Shown in pieces: positions 32,290 through 43,379 of a DNA stretch of 64,000 bases (the stretch's first letter is position 1; every line of letters starts with the position of its first letter). The stretch is taken from positions 1-64,000 of the forward strand of contig WHVD01000184.1 in NCBI GenBank assembly GCA_015178975.1. Direction: 5' to 3'. The position numbers were made by a program, and so were the translations under genes. A model generated the notes under the pieces. That model was not told where the DNA came from. It saw only the letters and a list, made by a program, of their open reading frames with translations, and did no database searches. The DNA is from Hysterangium stoloniferum. Lineage: Eukaryota; Basidiomycota; Agaricomycetes; Hysterangiales; Hysterangiaceae.

Positions 32290-32620
32290 GATTGCCTCCA
32301 TGGATGAAAAGAGGTAATCTTTGGGGTGGTCTTATTTCCTCCATACGAAGGCTGGCTCGTAGCAGTGGGGGGAGATATTCGGGTCAAGTAACCTGTCCTT
32401 CCGCTGCTCCTTTCGCGTATTTATCCGCACCCTCATTTCCACCTACTCCATTATGACCCAGTACCCAGCACAGATCGATCTTGACGTCTGGGATTTTGTC
32501 TCTCTGAGAGCCTTTGCCGACTTAGTCTGGTTTAAGACTCAATTTTATCCAGGGCAGATTTCCAACAATGTGAAAAATCCCACTCGGTGTAGTAAAGGCA
32601 CATCGATCTCCAGTGATTCG
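32290..32620 (-). pseudogene. LINE-type RNase H fragment, segment A
   Basis: The minus strand reads DVKIDLCWVLGHNGVGGNEG followed by ADKYAKGAAEG, the WVPGHxGIxGNExAD signature of RNase H in non-LTR retrotransposons. The rest of the element is not recognisable. The same relic, with an extra stop, is in copy C at about 57290-57610. Confidence 0.7.
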
Positions 32621-34205
32621 TCATGTTTTTAATATTGTCAATGTCATTTCTCTAACATCTTAAGGTAAAGCAGCACATGCTTCTACTCATGAGGTTTCTC
32701 TGAATTGGGATCAGTCCCACTGACCTTCTTCAGGACAACCTGTTGCATCAGGAATATGGGAAGATCAGTAAGTATGCCGTATATATTGTCTAGAGCCATC
32801 TAGGAGACTACTTTCCCAAGATCCCTATTTACTGGCCGATACAAAAGCTTACTACAGATTTAGGGAGTCTAGGTACGCAGAGATTCCCAAATCTCTGATG
32901 TGGGCCATTACCGCAACTTAAATGCAGAGGTATGACAAACAGGAACTGCAACACAAGTTGTAAATATATATGAGCGATATGAGGAGCAGACTCACGAGCA
33001 GGGTTTCAGTATGACATTGCGACCTACGCGAGCACAGTTTTGAGGACAAGGGTTGAACACAGTTAACTAGGGACATCCCACTGGTCTACTAGGCCATGAA
33101 GGAGGATATCACTTCTGAAACTCCTGATACCTAACTCAGAAAAATGATATTACAGGATCCGTGTTCTCCTAAGAGAGGCATCAACTGGATCCAGATGTGA
33201 TACAGGGCTGGTGTATCACAATCGGCATTGGAAACTGGATAGTAAGCACGAGGAGCAATGACAACAATAGGGAGAACACGGGGAATACTGAAGATGAGGA
33301 AGTCGTCTGAACGCGACATCGAAAGAACTTCACCAACCTTAACAGGTCGCACTCCCCATTACAGTCTGTGCGACACTCAATGATGAAATCATGGAATAGG
33401 ATGCTTTATACCAGTGAGAAGATGAATATTTTGGTATTTGGTCAGAAGTAGAGCTCGAGTCGATGGCATCGACTCCGAGAAGGATCCCATCGAGCCGACG
33501 AATCCACATCTCACTTGTTATGCCGTGTCAGACCCACTCCGTGCTGCGGGAAAAAATGCGAGCTGATTCCCCCCTCTGTATTCACACAATTGTTATAAGA
33601 TTTATGGTCCTCAGTTCACGCCTTGCCTACTGGTCCTCCCCTGGCCAGCGAATGTACTCTGACCCTGTGTGTATCTCATACAGATCATCCTGTATAGCGC
33701 ACCCTAACATATGAGATGGATATAGAATTGAAAATAGAGGTAAATAAAAATACCCTGGCAAGAGTTAGTGAACTAAAGCGGGGATCAGGTTACAAGCATA
33801 GGGAGATAGTCATGAAATAGAAAAGAACAGAATCCAAAGTAAATGTTTGCTGGAAACATGAAACAAAGCTGAAACCACAACAATCTATTTTCCCTGCCTG
33901 ACACAGGCACGGAAAAGCTCCCGCTTCTCACATTTCGAGCGTATGTAAAGAGGTCTAGGCTGAGGATCGGTTCGAGTCATAATGAGACTGCATGTCTGCA
34001 TCGTCGTACATAGGGAAAAGCCCCAATAGACGCAACGGAAGCGGGGATATACCAAATACCAAGCGGCTTGGCCAATATCTTTCCTTTCGACGCTCCACAA
34101 AAAATAAAATAAAATAAAATAAAATGGTATGAGCTAAATGTAGCAAATGTGACATTTATTTCAATAGAAATGTTTGAAGTAGATAGGTATCCATGAATCA
34201 TAGCT
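32621..34205. other. Segment A without a clear gene
   Basis: Shared with 55630-57290 of copy C. The minus frame 33352-33131 (VKVGEVLSMSRSDDFLIFSI, VLPIVVIAPRAYYPV) is preserved in copy C and may be an exon of an unknown gene. A (TTTTA)n microsatellite lies at 34108-34133. Confidence 0.4.
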
Positions 34206-34537
34206 TAGGATGAGAGTTTGTAACGTGCAGATCCTTTCGTGCCAATTCTCTAAGTTCCTTTCTAAGGATCTTCCCAGCAGCACTACGAAATATTTTTAGC
34301 CGAGTCAGACCTCTGAAATAGAGCTTAACTTACCTCTTGGGTACCACATCAACCACCACGACACCTGTAAGGGCATGGGTAGATACAGGTGGGTGCACTC
34401 GAATAAACACAATCGAACTCACCACCACGCAGATATTTATGGCGTGCGACCTTGCTCTGTATCCAAGTCTGAATCTCACGGCCAAAGGCATCTTTCTCTA
34501 CAGACGTTTTCAGACTCCCTGCACCACCTCTAGGGAC
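34206..34537 (-). pseudogene. 3' fragment of a 4CL-like gene, segment A
   Basis: The minus strand matches the last three exons of the intact gene at 53280-55626: [20 protein letters not shown], then [11 protein letters not shown], and the tail with S-A-A-G-K-I and the TGA near 34198. It is truncated on the left of the gene at about 34537, where Copia sequence begins. Confidence 0.85.
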
Positions 34538-34606
34538 AACATAGGTGGAGTGCTTTTGTTGGTATAGGGATGTGCAATGAGTGACATGGCATAGATTCCA
34601 TGACTG

Positions 34607-35424
34607 TGTTAGGATACACACACAGGGCAGGTCTCCGGAGAAACCTGCGGGATATCCGGTAGGACTTGGCTTCAGCTTATAGGCTGCACCCTCACTAGAT
34701 CATGTTGTCCAATTTCGAACAGGTGGACGGGAATCCTGGGGAGTCCGGGTGGGGTTTGTGGGTTGTAGGTCATAGGTCAGAGGTCGTGGGTCGTGAGTCA
34801 AGATAGTTGAGAGAGATAGATGTGCCAGAGCCCGTGGGCTCTGACTAGTACGAGCAGTGTGAATCAAGCAAGGTTTTAGAGCAGAAAATGGATTAGATTA
34901 CTGGGGGGAATCTAAGCTAATTTTCTGACTGGATTGTATGTACAACATCTGCCAGTTTATATAGACCGTGGAGTGAATGACATACAAAATCCAGTAATGA
35001 TGAAATGAAACTAACAAAACATAAAATGGGAATAATAAACACCAAGTTTGGTGTTAGGAACGGGACGGAATGGAGCGGAGTCCAAATCATGACAAAGCAT
35101 AACCCATAATGGGAAATGGAGTGGGAGCGGAGTCCTAAATCGTGACAGGTCATTTGACTAAAATGGGAATGGGGCTCGATTAGAGCAGTGATGGGATTCT
35201 GAGTGGGGTCCGGTGACTGATGCATGGGACGAAGACCGACATAGACAGAGACGGAGTCCGGGGGAAGTCTGGTAACTGATATGTGTTGTAATGAAGTCGA
35301 ACGTAACGAGTCTTGACGTACAGAGTCCGGGCGGGAAATCCTATAAACAGATTATTGGTGCGTGTAGGGTGTGGGGGCGTATGGGTTAGTGCCCGGAGTC
35401 TGGTGGGATTGTCCAGTTGTAACA
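34607..35424 (-). repeat. Solo LTR inside the minus-strand Copia (818 bp, TSD GACTG)
   Basis: Begins TGTTAGGATACACAC and ends GTTGTAACA, the same family as 21861-22679. The target duplicate GACTG is exact (34602-34606 and 35425-35429). Removing it joins the Copia integrase linker (PTPKLTV and following) across the site. It differs from the other solo LTR mainly by CG to TG/CA changes. Confidence 0.95.
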
Positions 35425-35429
35425 GACTG

Positions 35430-36244
35430 TTAGTTTGGGAGTGGGCAGAGGCATGTTAGTTGGTGCTGCGTGGTTGTGAGCTGGTGCATTGTCAGCATTA
35501 CTTGCCTCCCCCTCACTTGGGGCATCATTCAGTGTCTTGTGAGTGCGAGCTTCCTCAAAGACTATGTCGTGTGAGTGGAAGATGTGCTGGGTTTCTGGGT
35601 CATAAATTCGGTAAGCATCACGTCCAAAGTAGCCTATATGGATCCCCTTAATTGACCGTGGATCCAGTTTGCTCAGCCCACCTCCAGCTTCAACTTATCT
35701 TAGCATAGGCAGTACAGCCGAGTGGTTGTAAGTGTGAGATGTCGGGTTTCTTTCCATACCACAGCTCGAAAGGCATCGTGTTGGGGTGTCTAGTGGTGGG
35801 GATGAAATCCATCATGTATATGATTGCCACCACGATTTCACACCATAGCGATGGTGGGAGGCTGTTTTCATATAGGCAAATGCGAACCCTCTCGATGATA
35901 GTGCGGTGACACTGTTCGACAACACTGTTCGATGAAGAGGAGTAAGCAGTCGTCATCTCGTGTACAATGCCTTGTTCGCTGAGATATGTGGTCCACAAGG
36001 TATTGGTGAATTTGGTGCCTTCATCTGTGTGTATGGTGCATAATTTTATTCCTGTCTGACGCTCAGTTAGTGTGGCATAATTTTTGAATGCAGATAAAGT
36101 CACCTCGGCTGCTTTGGTTGACAGGAAGAAAACTTCGTGATGGTTGCTATACCCATCAACACAGGGCATCATATAGCTTCTGCCACCAGCAGATTGTACT
36201 TGGAATGGCCCCCACAGGTCAATATAGGTGCATTCCCCTCTCAT
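35430..36244 (-). pseudogene. Copia integrase, minus strand
   Basis: Catalytic D in YIDLWGPFQV, D in TIHTDEGTKF (the usual DNG is DEG) and E in NSVVEQCHRTI. MPFELWYGKKPDISHLQPLG follows. A frame change near 35690 separates the C-terminal part, which reads GIHIGYFGRDAYRIYDPETQ and then HSHDIVFEEARTH toward 35430. The product is truncated before the reverse transcriptase. Confidence 0.85.
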
Positions 36245-36284
36245 TCGTCATTAATATAGAATGGGCGACATGTGTGCTTCCCCA

Positions 36285-36986
36285 TCACACACCCTTCGCA
36301 TATCCCGGTCGAGTATCATGAGTGGTTACTTCCATTCCTTGAATGATATCGTGTTTGGTCATCCGTTCAATGGTGTCATAGCTAACATGACCGAGGCATC
36401 GATGCCAAGTGTCAATGTCAGTTGGCTGGTTGTGGGATTTGGTGGCAAGGGCGCTCGCATCGGTGTCAATTGCCATTGTCAGGTGTGTGGTCACGATGGG
36501 CAGGGATATGGTACTTGGGATAGGACTGGTTAGTGGAAAGATTTCAATCCTATACATTGTCCCTTCTCCCTTCCCATACATGAATGGCCATCCAGCTGGG
36601 TTGATAAATGTTACCCCCTTCCCCCCAAAAGTTGCATAGCAACCGTTGTTGTTGAGTTTCCCTATGGACATGAGATTGTGGGAAAGTGTTGGGCAATGGA
36701 GTGCATCCCTGAAGGTGAGACTGATGACACATCCATTGTATATGCAGCGTTTATTGACTGTCCCTCTTCCGAGTATTGGGCAGGTGCTACCACTATTTGC
36801 TGCGGACCCGTGCTTCCCTGTATATGATTCATATGATGAAAAATCATCTATATTCATGAAGAAATGGTCACTGACTGCTGAATCCGCATAGGTAGTGATG
36901 CTCGACATTACTGGTTCCACCTGCATCATGAGGGCATAGAATTCCCCAGACCTGGATGTGAAAGGGGTGGATGGTACAATTCCCAC
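36285..36986 (-). pseudogene. Copia protease and GAG-pre-integrase, minus strand
   Basis: The 233-codon frame has DSAVSDHFFMNIDDF, where DSA replaces the usual DSGA/DTGA of Copia proteases, so the catalytic triplet looks damaged. DALHCPTLSHNLMSIGKL and WHRCLGHVSYDTIERM are typical of the pre-integrase domain. Upstream sequence to 37250 contains the zinc-knuckle region of gag in disturbed frames. Confidence 0.75.
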
Positions 36987-37251
36987 ATTCGCCGTCAGTT
37001 TCGGGTGTGTGTCACTTGGCGATTTCTGTTGTTGTGAGCCTTGGTTTCCACTGCTTGCAACCCCCTTCTTCCTCCACCAATCTGGATACTACCCTTCCAT
37101 TCCTCCCCTGGACTTGAAGCATTTGTCAATGGTATGCCCCATGTATTTGCAATTCGGGTTAGAGCAAACATCAGTGGATCAGTTGGATCTGGTTGTCACG
37201 AGGGCTTATGATGATTGTGGTATTTGTTTCCTGTGCCAAGCAAGTGTCGTG

Positions 37252-37856
37252 TCATACATATAGGGTAAGATTCACAATCACTTCCTGTGAGGTTTTCAGT
37301 GAGAAAAGGGTCCCAATGACTAAATCCCATTCCTTGGGCATTGAGGTGATAACAATTATGCAGAAGGTTGGGTCATCCATTTTTCCCCCTTGTGCATTGA
37401 CTTTTGCCCATCCTTCCCATAGCCATGCAAAATGGGCTAAGATATCCGTGCCGTCAATGTGTTTGATTGCGCAAAGTGTGTTGTCAGCATTTACCAAACC
37501 TATATCAGAATTGTGCTATGGATTTTCTTCAATGCAGACCACGCTTCATGTGCGGTATCTGTGGGTTGGATACCGTGACCGACAGGGTTTTTGACATTTA
37601 AATCAATCATTGCTTTTGCATAAGCATTGCATTGCTCCCACTCCTCGGGTGAAGGGTTCTTAGATCCCCAGTAGCTCGTTGGTGTGTACACTGTGTTAGT
37701 GGTGGTGGGGGAAGGATTCTGTATTGTTCCATCCAAGTACCCTTGGACACCTTGTGCGCCAGCAGCAGACCAAATGGTGTTATGCCATGTAAGCCAATCC
37801 TGTCTGTCAAAATGGTCTTCTGATGGGAGCATGAATAGGGCTGGTTGTGTGGACAT
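37252..37856 (-). pseudogene. gag: Copia gag, minus strand
   Basis: Starts MSTQPALFMLPSEDHFDRQD and includes WLTWHNTIWSAAGAQGVQGY, the gag N-terminus of Copia elements. A frameshift or stop near 37500 divides it; the second part (37497-37252) has DILAHFAWLWEGWAK and TFCIIVITSMPKEWDLV, which matches the conserved P-x-W/D region of Copia gag. The start ATG at 37856 is 174 bp after the primer site. Confidence 0.75.
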
Positions 37857-38029
37857 TTTTGAGTTGTGTGGGAGGTCAAGTTCGGGGTTCAGGGTTCAGG
37901 GTTCGGGATCAGTCAGGTTCAGGTTCTGTGAGTTCTGTTGGTTGGTTTCTGGTGCAACGATAGTTTCTCAATAATGCTGTATACGTCGGCTTTCAGTTCG
38001 AGTTCAGATTGGTTCAGCAACGTGGGTCG

Positions 38030-38041
38030 GGGCCCATAACC
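38030..38041 (-). promoter_or_regulatory. Primer binding site of half-tRNA-iMet type
   Basis: The minus strand reads GGTTATGGGCCC. Drosophila copia and related elements prime from the internal cut end of initiator-Met tRNA, whose 5' half ends GGGCCCAUAACC, complementary to this site. It lies right after the LTR. Confidence 0.7.
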
Positions 38042-38391
38042 TATAACAAATATACTCAGTTGACACGTAAGGGTGATTCGACTGTATTTGTTAACTATAA
38101 CAAATATACTATGACATGCTTTTGTTAAGCTATTGTGACTATAATCAAGAAGATAATAACATACCTCAGTTGACATGTAAGGGTGATTCAACTGAGGTAT
38201 GGATGTGTAACTGTCGTAGCTAAATACTCTTCGGTTAACATACAGCTGAGATGGTAATATGTGTTCTAAGGTACGGTATGGCTGGGTACTGTCATATAAG
38301 CTTGATACGGGATGGGACAGTGTTGTTTAGTGTCATTGTGTTAGTTAAGCTTGGGCACAACTTAAGCTTGGGCGCACGAGTCTATTTCAAC
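38042..38391 (-). repeat. 5' LTR of the minus-strand Copia (about 350 bp)
   Basis: The minus strand starts TGTTGAAATAGACTCG at 38391; the inner end is set by the primer site and lacks a clear CA, so it is approximate. It contains a perfect 13-bp dyad (38161-38173 and 38188-38200, arm ATACCTCAGTTGA) and a diverged copy at 38055-38084. Confidence 0.65.
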
Positions 38392-38500
38392 AGGTGCTCA
38401 CATCGCAGTCGGCGATATCGACTCGGAGGGGAAAGGTGTATTATTGATCTGGCCTCCAGAACGCCTTGAAGGCACTCTAATATCTCCTCCGCTTGACACC
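38392..38500 (+). pseudogene. WD40-like gene fragment, segment B
   Basis: Reads AHIAVGDIDSEGKGVLLIW, which resembles one WD40 blade (GxxxxIAVGDxDG, VxIW). It is cut on the left by the Copia LTR and on the right by the solo LTR at 38501. The same fragment, longer, is at 63492-63692 on the minus strand. Confidence 0.5.
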
Positions 38501-39791
38501 TGTAATGTATTCAGGGGATTCTCTTAGATAGCTCAATAGATGCTATAGTGTCACAGAGCTTCAACAATAAAACAAGCAAAGGTCCAGTAATTTAAATACT
38601 GATAGATTAATGAGCTGCGCTATGAAGCTTAAACAACTCAAATCAATGCTTATTTTGATTATTGAAAGGTTCAATAGAACTGTGTATGACTCTTTTAGCA
38701 AATACAAGAACTATTCCTTGAGAATAGGGGCTGGAAGCTGAATATATGCGCAGTAACTTGGCAGAGACTTGATATAAGAGCTTCGGATTCTTGTATGCTT
38801 ATTTGTAACTATTAATAGTTATTTAACAAGGTGTTAAATAATTTATTAATAGAGAAAATAAATTGTATTGGATTATCTGAGTGCTTGTACTTGATTAATT
38901 CAATAAACTTAGGGCTGGGCCTTGAGTAATCTAGTATTGGCAGGGATTTCAGTAAGGATACTTAGATACTTATTAGGTTTATTATCTAATTAATAAGCCT
39001 AAAGGGTAGCTGTGAGGCTGGGGAACTTAGATGATTAGCTAAGTCCAAGAGTTGCTGACAAAGATTCAAGATGCTGCAAGTGTAGGTGCTTGCAGTGAGT
39101 GTATCAGACTAAGGCTATTATTGTCCTTAGGATGATTAAATAAGCTGGTGCTGTGCTGCAAATGTGTGTGTGATAAGATGATTTATTGGAAACTTAGCCC
39201 TCCTTATATACATTTTGATAACTCAATGATTAGCTAACTATTTAGTTTATGAGGTCATTAGTGAGATCATAATGACCTCATATTCTACTCATTATTTACC
39301 CTTTGTTTAACATGTGATTCCCTTCTCTGAGACAAGGGTTCTATCCTCTTGCTTGAACATGAAGGTTCAAGGCCGCGGTCCCGGGACGGGAGCAAACGAC
39401 GAGTCGGCGGAACCTAATAATGACTCGGGTAGTCACGTTCGTGACTTGTGTGACTCGGGTAGTCACATTCGTGACCTTTGTGACATCCCGACACTGGAGG
39501 CTTATGTAATACGTCACATGACTCCAAAAATGCGCAAACTAGGCTACACAAGGTGCCGAAAGGTAATAACTAAGTAAATAAAATATAAATAATTAGTTAA
39601 AAATTATAATAAATTAACTAAGATATAATAGCATAATATGAGTTCATATATGCTATTATTATGTGAAGTTAAAAGGAATAGAGCCTATATTTCACAATAA
39701 AAATATAATAAAAATACAATAAATTCGAAAGAATATTAAATAATCCACAGAAAATTAAGAGGATATTATGATATGATGCTGATACATCACA
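38501..39791. repeat. Solo LTR or LTR-like element (1291 bp, TSD ACACC)
   Basis: Termini TGTAATGTAT and ATACATCACA are inverted repeats with one mismatch. ACACC flanks both ends (38496-38500, 39792-39796), and the matching region of copy C (near 63500) is continuous without it. It is A/T-rich with one G/C-rich patch (39360-39500) that holds a tandem repeat of about 30 bp (TGACTCGGGTAGTCAC twice, near 39420 and 39450). There is no coding potential beyond a chance ORF at 39314-39577. Confidence 0.85.
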
Positions 39792-39989
39792 ACACCTGAT
39801 GGTCGCCTTAAACATTGCATAACTAATGTCGCAACGTCCCTATAGTGACGAAGCTCCAAGTGCATGGACTAGTACTCAAGATCAATACATAATGAGTGAA
39901 TGTGATGAATTAGCAAACGTAAATGTGATATCTACTTCAATTGAAATACATACCTATGGTTGAATTATACTGGGTTGGCACGAAGACCT

Positions 39990-40170
39990 ATAACGTTCAA
40001 ATCTGTCTCTGCTAAATTTTGTAGTTACTCTCCACGAATCTTTCCAGCACCACTAACACAATGTACTAACATATAGTGTTAGTTGCTGTCTGACAGGTCC
40101 CTGAAATGGAGCGTGATTTATCTCTTGACCATGCAGGCTAATTAGAAGGAAGGATCAAGAAGCGTAATCT
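39990..40170 (-). pseudogene. Diverged 4CL-like 3' end, segment B
   Basis: The minus strand reads SGAGKI, a changed LRKEL, then LAETDLNVIG, aligned with the last exon of the intact ligase ([21 protein letters not shown]), and the preceding intron is also similar. The same relic is in copy C near 63170-63320. It is older than the fragment in copy A. Confidence 0.6.
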
Positions 40171-40652
40171 GCCTCTCAACCTCGGCTTCATTTTTTCAGC
40201 GTTTCTCGGGCATTCTCGATGAAAAATGTGGTGAGTGGGAACATCTAATAAAGCTTAGCTATTCTAAAACTACTGAGAGGTGGTAATTATTCCACACTCC
40301 GTAGTGTACAAACACAGCGACATGACAGGAAGTCCCTTTCTACAATCGACACCTTCTTCAACCCTCTTTCACCCAGATCCTCAAATCCGGGGCATTCTTC
40401 CAGTGAAAGCTGAGGGTATCGATATGCTATGATGATATTGTTGACTCTAACCAAAAGGAGCGTTCGGCTGCCAGTCATTTATTCAAATCTTAGGTGGCAC
40501 CATTTAATAATGCCTGTCTAAGCTACAGTTGTCTGGCTACCTTGACCTCATGTTACAACATAGCACCAAACACCATACTTTGTTAATATCCCCTGCAGTG
40601 TAGGATTACTATAGCAGATCCCCGTTCCTTCTCGACCATTTGAGATAGTGAC

Positions 40653-41768
40653 ATGGATCCTACCTTTCCTTCACCCCCTCGTGTCACCTCTCCCGCCAGC
40701 AAACAGCGCGAGGCTGATGCATTGGACTGGGGTATTTTTGTTCTTACAATGATCAACTTAAATGTGACATGGTGGCTATTCCACCTTCCCGCTCTGTTCC
40801 GTGAAGGATTCAAATGCTACCTCCACGATGTAGCATGGGAACGTTTGCGTGTCCACTTACCATCGCGTGCTGCATTAACCTCTACCTGGAAACAAGAACA
40901 TAAATATTGGCACATGTGCTACCACTCCGGTATCTACAAAGAAGTCACCCTAGGAGGGTACATTAAAGATTTTGTCAAAGACTTGTTTATTTTCATTACC
41001 GCATGCCTGTCAATCTACAGGTTATGTAGAGATGGTAGTACCCAAGACGTTTCTGAATTAAATTCATCTCTTTGGATGTACCCTAGTCTTCCCGTGGCGG
41101 TTTATAGCGTGTGGATAACAATTGCTGCATGGATGAGGGTAAAACGATGGGTTCTATACACAGTAGGACTAATCATCCTCTTTATCATTCTCACCGCCAT
41201 GGCGTTGGCAATAAATTTTTTATATCGAAACAACATATAGATAGGATCCACCCTGGCCATAGTGTTTATGGCATTCCCCTTATTCCTGATATCACACAGG
41301 TTTATACTCTTCGGGGTAGCCTTCGGGTCCTTTGCAAGGATTGGAGGCCCACTGGCAGGTGTACTCAACTCAGGCGCATATTTCCCCTTTTGTTCAGCCA
41401 GAAGGTGGGGATTTGCAGGACCTGTTATGGCATTGAGAATTGTATCCACCTTATTAGCACTCTTTGCCTCGATACGAATGGAATCTCTGTTGAAAAGGAA
41501 ATCTTATAGCGTAGTAGATGTGTAGAATATGATCATATAATCGACTAAGTAACATAGTAACAGACTCTTAGTATTTATACAAGGTGACACGGCCCTATAT
41601 CCCCGTGTGTCCACAAGTTCCGGAGACCACCCCTTTGTCATTCTAAGAATAGACACTGTTGTCCATGATGCTTTCCAACAATCTTGAATACCAATCCAGT
41701 CCACGAATGATGACGCTCTGGACTCGAACGCTGAGAACGTGGCTTTCCCATGACAAATGCTTTTCAAG
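40653..41768 (+). pseudogene. ORF1, copy B: membrane protein, nonsense mutation plus LTR insertion
   Basis: The longest ORF1 frame in the window: 195 codons from MDPTFPSPPRV to a TAG near 41238, where copy C has TGG. The C-terminal part continues in the same frame (FPLFLISHRFILF, GPLAGVLNSGAYFPF) until a 193-bp solo LTR at 41488. About six hydrophobic segments. No relative is recognised. The other copies are damaged elsewhere, by a 4-nt deletion (A) and an 8-nt deletion (C). Confidence 0.6.
41488..41680 (+). repeat. Short Copia-type solo LTR (193 bp) in ORF1
   Basis: Termini TGTTG and CAACA. Flanks ATCTC (41483-41487) and ATCTT (41681-41685) are a target duplicate with one change. Copies A and C read straight through here. 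It has a TATTTATAC box near 41574. Confidence 0.8.
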
Positions 41769-41984
41769 TTCTTCCGTTATACTGGGTTTACATCCACCAA
41801 CCTGTAATCAATGCTTGGAGTGTGGCGCATTTTGATAGTTTTTATTTGTTGTAATTTCTGGATATTTGTGTTGTAAGCCGTTGAGGACGCACGGGGTTTT
41901 GCTGTGCTCATCGCGGTCATACTGTGTTAGCACAAGGATATTTAACGTTACCAATTTATCTACAATCTTAGTACATTTAAACAG

Positions 41985-42206
41985 CTATAAGAGTATAGAA
42001 AAGATGAGGCCCCTCGAAAATCCGCCATATATTTTTAACATTATTGACGTATACCATGACAATGGTACTTTTACTTCTGGAATTTCTATCTTTCCTTGAA
42101 TTTTAAGGAAATTGTGGTTCAACATAGGATCCAAATCGTCGGACATGATCCCATCAATCTTTGGTTTTAGCCGTGGGTGTATAGCATATGATGGGGGAGG
42201 GGGCAT
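41985..42206 (-). CDS. Antisense ORF of 73 aa conserved in the segments
   Basis: Starts MPPPPSYAIHPRLKPKIDGI and ends in a hydrophobic tail (GGFSRGLIFSILL). It is present in copy C (61296-61514, 72 aa) with almost no change, and broken in copy A. Not recognised. It overlaps the 3' flank of ORF1 and could be a separate small gene or an exon. Confidence 0.35.
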   Translation of the reverse strand: MPPPPSYAIHPRLKPKIDGIMSDDLDPMLNHNFLKIQGKIEIPEVKVPLSWYTSIMLKIYGGFSRGLIFSILL

Positions 42207-42818
42207 AGATATATCTCAAGAACCTTAACCATCCTGTTTAGCGTAAGCCTACTTGTTACGCTGACTTGGAGCATATTGGTTGAGAATTTAATGATGCTGG
42301 CATTAGCCCTCCTAGCCAGACAAACACAAGTGTGTGACTCACACAACTTGAATTCAACATGGACAGATGCCCTATCCATGTTTATATATCATACTCAAAC
42401 CTGCTGGGGCAAGTGCTCGGATGGTTATGGCAATGTTTGCCGCGCATTACTCTGTAAGCGAAAGAGATAAGAGAAATGAAAGCCAAAGTGACAGATCTGG
42501 TTCCCGAGCTCTTCTGAAGCTCTACCGGCTCGCTTAGCTCGATTTAGGCGACATGTCAGGGTTCGAGGGGACAGACAGATAACAGTCTTCTTCTAAACCT
42601 TTCCCCCCACTCTGTGAACACCACCATCCTCTGTCCATACAGATGAGCAAAATGTCTTAGTATGTCGGCAGACTTTTTACTTCAACACCTTTTACTTATG
42701 CTTTCACCTCAGTGACCGTGACCTTGAAGGAGACCTTGATCTCCCCAAATCACTCAGAACGTTGCACACCCTGGGTGTCGGGGAAAGACACGAACATCAA
42801 CAGCAGTGAGAGACTAAT

Positions 42819-43379
42819 TTGAAAATTTTGTTCGCTTACCCACAGGCCTACAGGGTTGATACTAGTGACAACTTGGAACGTGTCTCAGCAACTCGCGGGA
42901 CAAAGTCTTCAGAATCCACCCCGCTTTCTCTCCCAAGGATTCGTCGCCGTCTCCCACGAATATTTTTCTTCGCGGACGAATCCGATATGGATGACACCCC
43001 ACTCGCACTCCCTTTCAGACGCAGAGAGGCCAGCGTTTCTCGGGATCATATAGATAGCCTCCCAAAAAAGGTAATATACGACCCCCTGCAGCCCGTGAGG
43101 AGTAAAAATAAGCGTGCTCGTGTATCCCACGGGTTGCCAAAGACCACTGTGACTCCTCCCTCCTTAGAGGACACCCCCCACCCGGTAAAAACCGGCGACC
43201 AGCAACCATGGCCTCCCCTTGCTCGGCGAGTCCCCCCCACCCATTTTCAGTACCCAATTGGTCTGGGGCGGGCTAGAGGGGACAGCAATAGCGATGGGTC
43301 TGGTGACAATATGTTGATTAAAGAGGAGTCGGTATCAACGTGTGTATATGATGCGACAAAACTGAGTTTTTCCCCTTAA
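42819..43379 (+). CDS. ORF2, copy B: basic P/S-rich protein (186 aa)
   Basis: Same length and start as copy A, with Ala-to-Asp and His-to-Leu as the only residue differences. Arg-rich clusters alternate with proline-directed serines; acidic ADESDMDD near residue 52. About three nucleotide differences over 560 contrast with many more in ORF3, so this stretch is either converted between copies or constrained. Product unknown. Confidence 0.45.
   Translation: MKILFAYPQAYRVDTSDNLERVSATRGTKSSESTPLSLPRIRRRLPRIFFFADESDMDDTPLALPFRRREASVSRDHIDSLPKKVIYDPLQPVRSKNKRARVSHGLPKTTVTPPSLEDTPHPVKTGDQQPWPPLARRVPPTHFQYPIGLGRARGDSNSDGSGDNMLIKEESVSTCVYDATKLSFSP

Larger units (their letters stand above)
26809..34537 (+). 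repeat. Duplicated segment, copy A
   Basis: Matches copy B (40440-45890, direct) and copy C (62830-55280, inverted), mostly above about 94 percent by eye. It starts at the TA flank of the mariner-like element and ends inside the 4CL-like gene fragment, where Copia sequence begins. It contains ORF1, ORF2, ORF3, antisense frames, a LINE RNase H relic and the 3' end of a 4CL-like gene. Confidence 0.88.
34538..38391 (-). mobile_element. Ty1/Copia element on the minus strand, 3' part missing
   Basis: On the minus strand from 38391: LTR, primer binding site, gag, protease, GAG-pre-integrase and integrase. Reverse transcriptase and RNase H are gone; the integrase C-terminal linker runs into a 4CL-like fragment at about 34537. 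A solo LTR is inserted at 34607-35424. The left boundary at 38391/38392 cuts the WD40-like relic of segment B. Confidence 0.88.

Noticed and set aside
34108..34133. TTTTA repeats as an LTR or poly-A tail of a LINE
   Set aside because: Simple microsatellite present in the 3' flank of both ligase copies; no adjacent LINE end or target duplicate.
26809..34537. Segment A as an endogenous virus
   Set aside because: A compact block with a membrane protein and genes on both strands looked virus-like, but no polymerase, capsid, helicase or protease signature is visible and apparent introns occur. Duplicated host DNA or an unknown element is the safer reading.
39314..39577. 87-codon ORF in the 1.29 kb element
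   Set aside because: Consists of the tandem repeat (GSHVRDLCD, GSHIRDLCD) and lies within an LTR-like sequence; no coding evidence.
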